In this document: in pieces, positions 43,829 through 51,105 of the stretch
Position numbering within the stretch: position 1 is the first letter of the stretch
Layout of the letters: every line of letters starts with the position of its first letter
From: Fibrobacter sp. UWB11
GTDB taxonomy: Bacteria; Fibrobacterota; Fibrobacteria; Fibrobacterales; Fibrobacteraceae
Assembly (NCBI RefSeq): GCF_900143015.1
Contig: NZ_FSRT01000001.1
Span: 1,922,001 to 1,986,000, forward strand
Length of the DNA: 64,000 nt
Direction: 5' to 3'
Notes under the pieces: generated by a model
Told to the model about the DNA's origin: nothing
The model's database searches: none
The model's input: only the letters and a program-made list of their open reading frames with translations
Made by a program: the position numbers and the translations under genes

Positions 43829-44773
43829 ATGAAAATCTACTACCACCTCCCCGGACTTTTTGAATTTTACGACTTGTACAAGGCGTTTCTGCCGCTATTC
43901 CGCAAACACCGGGAATATTTTTACGACTGGTGCGAAATCGGTTCTATTTATGGAGCGCCAAGCGACTGCATTTGGGGTGGAGGTCGCGTAGGCTTCGGGG
44001 ATGCAGCACCGCGGAAAGTCGCGGAACTCATGCACGAATATGGAATTTCGGCGAGGCTCACATTCAGCAATTCATTGATTCGCGAAGAACACCTCGCCGA
44101 TGCCCGAAGCAACAAACTGAGCCAATTATTCGAAAGTAGCGCGGATTCAAATGCTGGCGAGACGCGCTCATTTCAAGACGTCGGCGAGACACGCACAATT
44201 CAAAACGGAGTCATCGTTCATTCCGACCTGTTGTTGAATTACATCAAATCAAAGTACCCCAATTTTTACTTCGTATCTTCGACCACCAAAGTCATCACAG
44301 ATTTTGAACAGTTCAAAGCGGAGCTTGACCGTGATGAATTCCGCTATGTCGTTCCCGATTTCAGACTCAACAAGCAATTCGACAAATTGAACGCACTTAC
44401 AAACGCACTAAAGCAAAAGGTTGAATTTCTTTGCAATGAATGTTGTTGGTTCGGCTGCTATGACCGCAAAAAATGCTACGAGAACGTGAGCCAGAAAAGC
44501 CTCGGCGAAAACTGTGAAGACCACATTTGCGTTTCGCCCACAGCCCAAAGAGGCTACCGCTTCTCCGATGCAATGAAGAATCCCGGTTTTATTGGAATCG
44601 AGGACATTCAAAACATCTATGCCCCCGCAGGTTTCCAGCACTTTAAAATCGAAGGACGCAGCCTCGGCAGCGCACTCATTTTAGAATTTCTACTTTATTA
44701 CATGACGAAGCCCGAGCACCAACTCAAAGTAAGAGAAGAAATTTATCTGGACAGCACGCTAGATTTGTTTTAA
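43829..44773 (+). CDS. Cys-cluster protein, possibly U32-peptidase-like TIM barrel
   Basis: 314 residues from ATG 43829, the first Met after the TATAAT box. The fold looks like a beta/alpha barrel (SARLTFSNSLI, FYFVSSTTKVI, YVVPDFRLNKQFDKL). A cluster, FLCNECCWFGCYDRKKCYEN (about 200-219), recalls the metal-binding Cys region of U32-family proteins, but the standard U32 motifs are not clear. A 9-residue in-frame tandem repeat (GETRSFQDV / GETRTIQNG) sits in a loop. The function is unknown; a metal- or Fe-S-dependent role is inferred. Twelve bases separate it from the next small membrane gene. Confidence 0.6.
   Translation: MKIYYHLPGLFEFYDLYKAFLPLFRKHREYFYDWCEIGSIYGAPSDCIWGGGRVGFGDAAPRKVAELMHEYGISARLTFSNSLIREEHLADARSNKLSQLFESSADSNAGETRSFQDVGETRTIQNGVIVHSDLLLNYIKSKYPNFYFVSSTTKVITDFEQFKAELDRDEFRYVVPDFRLNKQFDKLNALTNALKQKVEFLCNECCWFGCYDRKKCYENVSQKSLGENCEDHICVSPTAQRGYRFSDAMKNPGFIGIEDIQNIYAPAGFQHFKIEGRSLGSALILEFLLYYMTKPEHQLKVREEIYLDSTLDLF
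44156..44206 (+). repeat. In-frame 27-bp tandem repeat
   Basis: GGCGAGACGCGCTCATTTCA-AGAC (44156-44179) and GGCGAGACACGCACAATTCA-AAAC (44183-44206), spaced 27 bp (9 codons), encode GETRSFQ and GETRTIQ. Confidence 0.75.
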
Positions 44774-44784
44774 ACGGAGATCAA

Positions 44785-45096
44785 ATGAGTTCTACTATAA
44801 CGGCAGCAATCATAATAATTACGTTATCTTCGTTTATCATAGCAAAGATTCTTAAAAAATTTGCAAAGAAAGCGTCCCCCTATTTGCTGTTCGCCATCGC
44901 AGATATCTTTATCGGGCTTTTGATATTAGGCTTCGCCATCTATGACTTCAATACAGCCGTGGGAGAATTCGCAGGGATCTTAGGCGAATTGGCTCTGATG
45001 ATTGGAGAACCTATAGTCATTGTACTTTTAATTATTGATGCCATTGTATGGTACAAGTCTCGAAAAATCGACCCGACCAAAGGTTGCTCCAATTAA
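44785..45096 (+). CDS. Small membrane protein, unknown
   Basis: 103 residues with three predicted transmembrane helices (about 3-23, 33-54 and 74-91) and a basic loop ILKKFAKKAS after the first. Shine-Dalgarno GGAG precedes ATG 44785. No family is recognised. It lies in a same-strand run from the Cys-cluster gene to the DUF6920-like gene, with small gaps (11 and 19 bp), so co-transcription is likely. Confidence 0.65.
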   Translation: MSSTITAAIIIITLSSFIIAKILKKFAKKASPYLLFAIADIFIGLLILGFAIYDFNTAVGEFAGILGELALMIGEPIVIVLLIIDAIVWYKSRKIDPTKGCSN

Positions 45097-45115
45097 TTTT
45101 AAATATTCAAAAGAA

Positions 45116-45973
45116 ATGAAGAAAAAATTTATGACCATTTTGATTATCATCGGCGCCATCATTTTGCTATTGGCGATTTGGTTCAACATTCCCTATTCGC
45201 CCGTCAAGACACAGTTTCAGAACGATGTTGCAGCAAGGTTGCAAAGTTCCGCAGCAACCGCCGGGCCGCTAGATTTCACGGACATAGCGCGCCTCCCTCC
45301 CCTCATTCAAAAATATCTGGAAACGAGTGGTTACATCGGCAAAGAAAGGCGTACGCACTTAATCATGGAATACAAAAATGTCGATTTCGGCATGGGCGTA
45401 AACAAGCCGCGAATCAAAATCGATTACACGCATGTGGACTTTGCCGATTCTCCGGACAGGCTCGCCTTTATCGACAGCAAAATGTTCGGCATCCCATTCC
45501 AAGGCTACGATTACTACATGAACGGCAAAGGCGGCATGAAGGGCGTCCTCGCAAAGTTCGTTACACTATTCGACCAAACCGGCCCAGAAATGGACAAGGC
45601 TTGCCTCATCACTTATCTCGCCGAAGCATTCTTTTTGCCTGAAGCGCTCCTAAAAGATTTCATCACGTTCAAGCAAATTGACAACCACACCATCGAAGCG
45701 ACAATCACAAACAAAGGCGTAACTGCAACCGGAGTTTTCCATTTCAATGACGCTTACGAAATGACCTCGTTTACAACAAACGACCGCGGTCAAATTTCAC
45801 CCGACGGAACCACCGAATACACCCCGTGGGAAGCGCAATGCGAAAACTACAAAACCTATTCCGATGGCATCAAGCGCCCCACCGTTTTCCGCGCAGTATG
45901 GAAAAATAAAGACAGAGACTTCGTCTATTTCGACGGAGAAATCAGCAAAGTGAATGGAGCTGAGGTAAAGTAA
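45116..45973 (+). CDS. DUF6920/DUF6544-like membrane-anchored protein
   Basis: 285 residues from ATG 45116. An N-terminal signal anchor (MTILIIIGAIILLLAIWF) is followed by the pattern RLPPLIQKYLETSGYIGKER, a middle YYMNGKGGMKGVLAKF, LITYLAEAFFLPEALL, and C-terminal PTVFRAVW. This is the DUF6544/DUF6920 family (LPP-x-xQRYL..., LAE-x-x-x-PxALL). The soluble part probably lies in the periplasm. The function is unknown. A longer start at 45035 would overlap the upstream gene and is rejected. Confidence 0.72.
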   Translation: MKKKFMTILIIIGAIILLLAIWFNIPYSPVKTQFQNDVAARLQSSAATAGPLDFTDIARLPPLIQKYLETSGYIGKERRTHLIMEYKNVDFGMGVNKPRIKIDYTHVDFADSPDRLAFIDSKMFGIPFQGYDYYMNGKGGMKGVLAKFVTLFDQTGPEMDKACLITYLAEAFFLPEALLKDFITFKQIDNHTIEATITNKGVTATGVFHFNDAYEMTSFTTNDRGQISPDGTTEYTPWEAQCENYKTYSDGIKRPTVFRAVWKNKDRDFVYFDGEISKVNGAEVK

Positions 45974-46048
45974 CTATTTATAGTTTTTTAGTTCGGCGTA
46001 TTTTCGAGAAAAGAATGTATTTTTAAAGATAAATGTAAGGTAATCTGT

Positions 46049-46708
46049 ATGCTCAGAAATATTTTGTTCTTTTCTATATCCATTCTGCTGTCATCGTGCT
46101 TTTATCCTGTTTTGGAAGGAATGCACTCGTATTATGAAGATGCTGAACAAATGCTTGTTTATGGAATTCTTGATGGTCCTCTTAAGTTTACTGAAAAATA
46201 TGTGCTGGAATACACTATCAATGGAAAGGAACAAAAGGATATTTCCTATAGTCAAAATGATTCAAATTATAAACAAACTTGGAGCGGAAGTTTGAAATTT
46301 TATGTTGCAAGTTACTGCAATGTTTCTATGTCGGGTGGCGATATTTTCCCGAGCTGCAGGCGTCGTTTAAGTGATGTTGCTGATGTGGAAATCTATATAA
46401 AACGTAAATCGGGAGGTGGGCGACAATTGCTTGCCAAAAAAACCGTTGACATAAGGGACTTCCATCGCTCGGTTTTGCTGACGCAGGTACATTTCGGTTC
46501 CGATAAAGAACAATATAAAACTAGAAGCAGGTTAAACTTTGAATGGGACAGATCGAATCCGATTGTACTAGATGCGACAAATGATACAATTTATCACTAT
46601 ACGGTATGGTATTGGGATAAAATGAAAGAACAAGAGAAGATTGATCCTATTGAAGATGATTATCTCGTTGAAATTCCGCAGTCTTATAAGAGCATTATTA
46701 AAAACTAA
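46049..46708 (+). CDS. Hypothetical lipoprotein, AT-rich gene
   Basis: 219 residues with lipobox LLSSC (Cys17). The mature part is beta-rich with FPSCRRRLSDVADVEIYIK and a second Cys in SYCNVS. No family is recognised. Codon use is clearly more AT-rich (AAT, TTT and TAT dominate) than in the flanking genes, which hints at recent acquisition or low expression. AAGGTAA before ATG 46049 is the likely ribosome-binding site. It is followed 23 bp later by a coiled-coil gene of the same composition. Confidence 0.65.
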   Translation: MLRNILFFSISILLSSCFYPVLEGMHSYYEDAEQMLVYGILDGPLKFTEKYVLEYTINGKEQKDISYSQNDSNYKQTWSGSLKFYVASYCNVSMSGGDIFPSCRRRLSDVADVEIYIKRKSGGGRQLLAKKTVDIRDFHRSVLLTQVHFGSDKEQYKTRSRLNFEWDRSNPIVLDATNDTIYHYTVWYWDKMKEQEKIDPIEDDYLVEIPQSYKSIIKN

Positions 46709-46731
46709 AACAATCCAAGGAGAATACTAAT

Positions 46732-47082
46732 ATGCTACACGCTATTTTCATTTTGATTTTGTTATTCCTTGTTTTAAGCATGTACAAGCAAAAAAAGAAA
46801 TGGGAAAAATTCATCAGCGACTGGAATTTGAATTTTGAAATATTCAATAAAATCGTAGAACTGACAAAAAAAAATCGCAAGGAAACTCGCGACCTGATAC
46901 TTAATGCAAGTATAAATTCGTCCGAGAAATTGAATGAAATAGAAGAAAACTACGATGAAATATTATCGACGTGTGATTCTTTGAGTGAAAGACTTTTGCA
47001 AGTCTTTCAAGAAAATGCTAAAAAGGCTTTTAAAAATATAAAAGTGGAAATTAAACAAGAAACATCCGATAAAGAAAGTTAA
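46732..47082 (+). CDS. Membrane-anchored coiled-coil protein
   Basis: 116 residues. An N-terminal transmembrane helix (about 3-17, AIFILILLFLVLSM) is followed by a basic stretch KQKKKWEK and a predicted coiled coil to the C-terminus (KLNEIEENYDEILSTCDSLS). Shine-Dalgarno CAAGGAG is well placed. No family is recognised; the size recalls small membrane-attached regulators or toxin-type partners, but nothing specific supports that. The last 4 bases overlap the convergent CSD-like gene. Confidence 0.6.
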   Translation: MLHAIFILILLFLVLSMYKQKKKWEKFISDWNLNFEIFNKIVELTKKNRKETRDLILNASINSSEKLNEIEENYDEILSTCDSLSERLLQVFQENAKKAFKNIKVEIKQETSDKES

Positions 47083-47447
47083 AGCACAATCACGATTGCG
47101 GCAATTACTATCAAAATTACTGCAAGCGCGATTAAAACCATGCGCTTGGAAACTTTCACTTGGCAACCGACAGTTTTAGATGCGTACAAAGCATCTCCGC
47201 TAGACAACACAGTCGTGCCTTCAAGTTTGCCTTCTACGATACGTCCGCCCTTCTCTGTTTTGCGATATTTGTAAACGATGATTTTGTCACCAACTTTGGG
47301 CGTTTTGTAGGGATCGCGCAATGCGGAATCGTCTACGAAAAAGTTAAGGCCGTTGATTGAGGCGATGCCGTGTCTTTTGGCATCGTTCCATTGCGTAACG
47401 ATGGCGATGTCCGTCGGAATTATTCTTCTTTTTTTGATTATATGCAA
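47079..47447 (-). CDS. Cold-shock-domain-like protein with C-terminal membrane anchor
   Basis: 122 residues. The N-terminal 70 residues (IVTQWNDAKRHGIASINGLN, then FFVDDSAL, PKVGDKIIVYKYRKT and GRIVEGKL) follow the cold-shock/OB pattern seen in DUF1294-type proteins, but the RNP1 aromatic KGFGFI is replaced by KRHGIAS. A single transmembrane helix ends the protein (VLIALAVILIVIAAIVIVL). The only plausible start is TTG 47447, as no in-frame ATG precedes the domain. Its stop overlaps the convergent coiled-coil gene (TTAA). A membrane-tethered nucleic-acid-binding role is possible, but the lost aromatics make RNA binding uncertain. Confidence 0.6.
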   Translation of the reverse strand: MHIIKKRRIIPTDIAIVTQWNDAKRHGIASINGLNFFVDDSALRDPYKTPKVGDKIIVYKYRKTEKGGRIVEGKLEGTTVLSSGDALYASKTVGCQVKVSKRMVLIALAVILIVIAAIVIVL

Positions 47448-47523
47448 CAGAATTTACAAAAAATTTTTAATACATTTTTATATCAACAACACATAGACTA
47501 TTGAATGGAGCAAAAGGAACTCT

Positions 47524-48231
47524 ATGAGCGAAGAAAACAAATCATGCGAAAACTGCAACGATGACGTAGTTGCCATTACAAAAAATTGCGCAGAATCTTG
47601 GTTAAAAAGAATCCGTAATTTTGCAGGTTTCTTAGGAATGATCCTCCCCTGGATTTCCTTAATCGGAGCCGTAATTGTCTCAAAATCAAAACCCCAAAAC
47701 ATCCCTGACGATTTTTGGACAACACTGTCGATTTCCGCAACCTACTACTTAACCCCAGCATTAGCCGGAATCCTAACAACGGCAGCTATCGTACTGATGT
47801 GCTACAAGGGGTACGACAAAAAAGATGAACTTGTCACAACGATATCTGGCATTTTCGGTTTGATGATAGTTTTATTTCCCTGTGAATGTTCTGTTGCAGA
47901 AAAATTATCCGGCAACATCGTCGGATTTTTCCAGTTGCCCATCGGAATTTCAAACGTAATCCATACCGCTTCTGCAGTCATATTCTTTTTGCTCTTGGCC
48001 ATCAACAGCATGTTCCTCTTCACACTTGGCGAAAGCAACACGCGACAGAAACACATTCGAAACTTTATTTATAAAGTCTGCGGAATCGGCATGTTCTGTA
48101 CACTACCGTTGTTGATTATACCATTTAGTTTTCCAGCAAAAATATTCGTTATCGAAGCAATCGCGCTCACATTCTTCGGCATCAGCTGGCTTGTGAAAGG
48201 GCAAATTTTCGGATTATTTGCAGACAAGTGA
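47524..48231 (+). CDS. Multi-pass membrane protein, DUF998-like
   Basis: 235 residues with about six transmembrane helices. The cytoplasmic N-terminus has a CENCND Cys pair and another Cys in KNCAESW. Helices begin at about 37, 70, 100, 140, 180 and 205. The segment LMCYKGYDKKDELVTTISGI followed by FPCEC is typical of unassigned DUF998-like or Frag1-like membrane proteins. Shine-Dalgarno AAAAGGAA precedes ATG 47524. The function is unknown. A strong bidirectional terminator separates it from the convergent periplasmic protein gene. Confidence 0.65.
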   Translation: MSEENKSCENCNDDVVAITKNCAESWLKRIRNFAGFLGMILPWISLIGAVIVSKSKPQNIPDDFWTTLSISATYYLTPALAGILTTAAIVLMCYKGYDKKDELVTTISGIFGLMIVLFPCECSVAEKLSGNIVGFFQLPIGISNVIHTASAVIFFLLLAINSMFLFTLGESNTRQKHIRNFIYKVCGIGMFCTLPLLIIPFSFPAKIFVIEAIALTFFGISWLVKGQIFGLFADK

Positions 48232-48249
48232 AAAAGCTAACAGAATTTA

Positions 48250-48281
48250 CAAAAAGCAGGCTACCAAGCCTGCTTTTTTTA
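48250..48281. terminator. Bidirectional terminator
   Basis: AAAAAGCAGGCT-ACCA-AGCCTGCTTTTTTT, an 11-bp stem with T-runs on both strands between convergent stops. Confidence 0.9.
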
Positions 48282-48869
48282 GAATGACAACGCGAGCGCT
48301 AAGCCACCTTGCGGAGTCGGTGCAAGGCTAAGATACATACTTGGGTTATATCCCAAACTTTTGTTATAAATTTCAACGGCAGCGCGAGTCCTGCCCCAAG
48401 AAAGATTAGCAAGAATAAGTCCTACTGCACTTACACCGATTCCACCAAAAGTAATCGGCTTGGCATGTTTTCCACTCCCATCGCTCCATTCAGCAAGTCC
48501 AAAACCAAGCGCGGCGCCGCCAATACCTGCGCAAACCATTCCCCAAATAAAATATGTCTTTGCATTATCCACTTCTACAGCAGCTTCTGGATTTGATTTC
48601 AACAACGCTTCGATGGCACCGGGAGTCACCTTGAGATCTCCAACATACCATTGTTTCTGATTTTGAACGTACATGATTTTTCTGTTTACGGGCTTATCAG
48701 ATTCGTTATCTTCACTTTGGATATCCGATTCAACGTTTTCTTTTTGAGCAGGCGCTTCCTTTTCGGGACCATACGATTCCACGCTGCGGTAATTGTCCCA
48801 AACGCTTTGTGCAAAAGATGTACTAACCAGTACAAACAAAAAAGCAATAAAATAAACAGGCCAACGCAT
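48279..48869 (-). CDS. Exported hypothetical protein with paired hydrophobic segments
   Basis: 196 residues from ATG 48869 (TTGGAGGAG upstream). The signal peptide ends near SFA-QS. An acidic linker follows, then WYVGDLKVTPGAIEALLKSN, two Gly/Ala-rich hydrophobic stretches (about 108-125 and 137-155) and a beta-like C-terminus (MYLSLAPTPQGGLALALSF) that ends in Phe, as outer-membrane proteins often do. The Gly-rich segments may be membrane hairpins. No family is recognised. Confidence 0.65.
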   Translation of the reverse strand: MRWPVYFIAFLFVLVSTSFAQSVWDNYRSVESYGPEKEAPAQKENVESDIQSEDNESDKPVNRKIMYVQNQKQWYVGDLKVTPGAIEALLKSNPEAAVEVDNAKTYFIWGMVCAGIGGAALGFGLAEWSDGSGKHAKPITFGGIGVSAVGLILANLSWGRTRAAVEIYNKSLGYNPSMYLSLAPTPQGGLALALSF

Positions 48870-48916
48870 TGAGACTCCTCCAAGAAATAACAATTATATA
48901 TTGAACAATATAAATA

Positions 48917-50974
48917 TTATTCTAATTCCACTTTAATTTCAACACCGGGAACCCATGCTTTGGGAGCATTTAAAATGGGAGAAAGGACTTTACGCACAAC
49001 CGAAAGATTTTGTGTTTTTACATAAAGCTTAACCCAGAATACATTTTGCACTTTCGGGACAAAAGCATCAACAGGCCCAAGCACCGTCAGCGAAGACTCT
49101 TTACGTAAAATACCGTCTAAGCGATTTATCGTATCGCGTAAAAGCGATTCATCACGAGAACCACAACTGATTTCTACCAATTTACAGAACGGCGGGTAAA
49201 AAGCCATTTGACGATTTGATGATTCGAGATTTGCAAATCCATCAAAGTCATGGCGAATTGCAAATTGCATCACGGGTTCTGTAGGATTTAGCGTTTGGAT
49301 AAGCACGCGCCCACCGCTTTCGGCACGTCCAGCTCGTCCAGCAGTCTGGCTCAGCAATTGGTAAAGTCTTTCGCTCGAACGGAAATCTGGAATCCCTAAT
49401 CCAGAATCGGCACCGACAATTCCAACGAGTTTGACACCCGGAAAATCATGGCCCTTTGCAACCATCTGCGTTCCAAGCAAAATGTTGTATTCTCGATTTC
49501 TAAACGCATTCAAGATTTTTTCGACAGCGCCTACATTCTGAGTCGTATCGCGGTCCATGCGAATCACCTTCGCATCGGCCACCCATTCATGAATTTCTTC
49601 TTCAAGTTTTTCAATCGCGCCACCGACAAATTCATACGTTTCGGCACCGCACGACGGGCACGGCATATTCACCGGATACAGCGCAGCGCAATAATGACAC
49701 ATCAGCGCATTATACTGTTTATGATACACAAGCGGGATATGGCAATGCTTGCAATAAAGAGTTTCGCCACATTTAGAACAAACTCTTATTTTCGAATATC
49801 CTCGACGATTCATGAGGATAATCGCCTGATCTCCATTTGCAATACAATCCGACAAAGACTCGCGCAAAACAGGCGACATGAGTACACCTTTTTGCTGACG
49901 AACCTTTCCCATGTCAACAATAGTGACTTCGGGGAGCGGCGCAGCCGTAGCGCGATTCTTGAGTGTCAAAAGTTTTAGATTCCCGGCCTTTGCATTGCGG
50001 TACGTTTCTAGGCAAGGAGTTGCACTGCCAAGCACCACAAGCGCTCCATATTTTTGCGCCAAGTGAAACGCTAGGTCGCGTGTGTGGTAACGTGGAGCCG
50101 GGTCCTGCTGTTTAAATGACGAGTCATGTTCTTCGTCCAAAATGACAACATCAAAATCAAAAGGCGAAAGAATCGCACTGCGTGTGCCAAGCACAACCTG
50201 AGCAGAACCATCAAGGACCGCCAAATAGCCCGCTCTTTTTTGCGGGGCCGAAAGTGCGGAATGTAACACAACTACCGGAACTTTCAAAAAATCTTCGAAC
50301 CTTGATGCCGTCTGCGGAGTAAGACCAATTTCGGGCACCAGAATAAGTACACGCTTATTACGATTGAGCGCCTCACGCACCAATTCCTGATAAACTCTCG
50401 TCTTACCGCTACCGGTCACACCATGCAGGAGTGTTCCACGAAATCCTTCCTTGTCCAAATCTTCAACAAGACTAGCTAGTGCTGTCCGTTGTTCATCTGT
50501 CAAGGGCGGCAAGTCAGAACAGACCTCCAATTTAGGTCCATCCGACAAAGCCTCGCCCCGAGGTTCAGCGTTCTTTTGAGCCAACAGCGCATCAAGGAAC
50601 TTGTCAAAATCAGCAGGCCAAAATACGTTCAAAGCACGCATGGGCGTACTTACATAATACTTAGCCATCCATTCCAACGATTCCATATAACGTTCGGAAA
50701 ATACAAAGCCAGACTCATGCGGACACGCATATCGAACGTCAAAATTTGGCTTTTCGGAATGGACTCGACTCACTAAAGCAAGCGTTGGCTTGCGATGAGC
50801 CAGCTGCACCCAAACAACGCTCCCCCGTACAATATTTGCGCCTTCAGGCACACCATAAATGAAAATTGACGGGGACAAAGGGATATAAACCTCACAAAAA
50901 CAGGAAAGCAACGCCGCATTACAGCGTTCCTTGACCATCTCGGGAGCCGATGTCTTGGGAATTCTCTTTGCCAC
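48917..50974 (-). CDS. priA: Primosomal protein N' (replication restart helicase)
   Basis: 685 residues, full length. The N-terminal 3'-DNA-binding domain is followed by Walker A GVTGSGKTRVY (about residue 184), the DEEHD box in VVILDEEHDSSF, the zinc-binding region with four CxxC pairs (CSKCG, CKHC, CHYC, CPSCG), the helicase C motif QTAGRAGRAESGG, and the PriA C-terminal domain (PPFCKLVEI). PriA reloads the replisome at stalled forks. The start is GTG 50974 with no Shine-Dalgarno; TATCTT lies 7 nt upstream, so it may also be leaderless. It diverges from the DUF349 gene. Confidence 0.94.
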   Translation of the reverse strand: MAKRIPKTSAPEMVKERCNAALLSCFCEVYIPLSPSIFIYGVPEGANIVRGSVVWVQLAHRKPTLALVSRVHSEKPNFDVRYACPHESGFVFSERYMESLEWMAKYYVSTPMRALNVFWPADFDKFLDALLAQKNAEPRGEALSDGPKLEVCSDLPPLTDEQRTALASLVEDLDKEGFRGTLLHGVTGSGKTRVYQELVREALNRNKRVLILVPEIGLTPQTASRFEDFLKVPVVVLHSALSAPQKRAGYLAVLDGSAQVVLGTRSAILSPFDFDVVILDEEHDSSFKQQDPAPRYHTRDLAFHLAQKYGALVVLGSATPCLETYRNAKAGNLKLLTLKNRATAAPLPEVTIVDMGKVRQQKGVLMSPVLRESLSDCIANGDQAIILMNRRGYSKIRVCSKCGETLYCKHCHIPLVYHKQYNALMCHYCAALYPVNMPCPSCGAETYEFVGGAIEKLEEEIHEWVADAKVIRMDRDTTQNVGAVEKILNAFRNREYNILLGTQMVAKGHDFPGVKLVGIVGADSGLGIPDFRSSERLYQLLSQTAGRAGRAESGGRVLIQTLNPTEPVMQFAIRHDFDGFANLESSNRQMAFYPPFCKLVEISCGSRDESLLRDTINRLDGILRKESSLTVLGPVDAFVPKVQNVFWVKLYVKTQNLSVVRKVLSPILNAPKAWVPGVEIKVELE

Positions 50975-51105
50975 GGGGGCAAAGATAGTTATTGATACAA
51001 CCTTAAATGGGCATAAATTCGTGTAAAATTTCCTGACTGCAAGTTTTTTTTAGTTAGATTATGCTATACGGAGCTGAGGAAGCCCCGCCTACCTTTGGAG
51101 ATATT

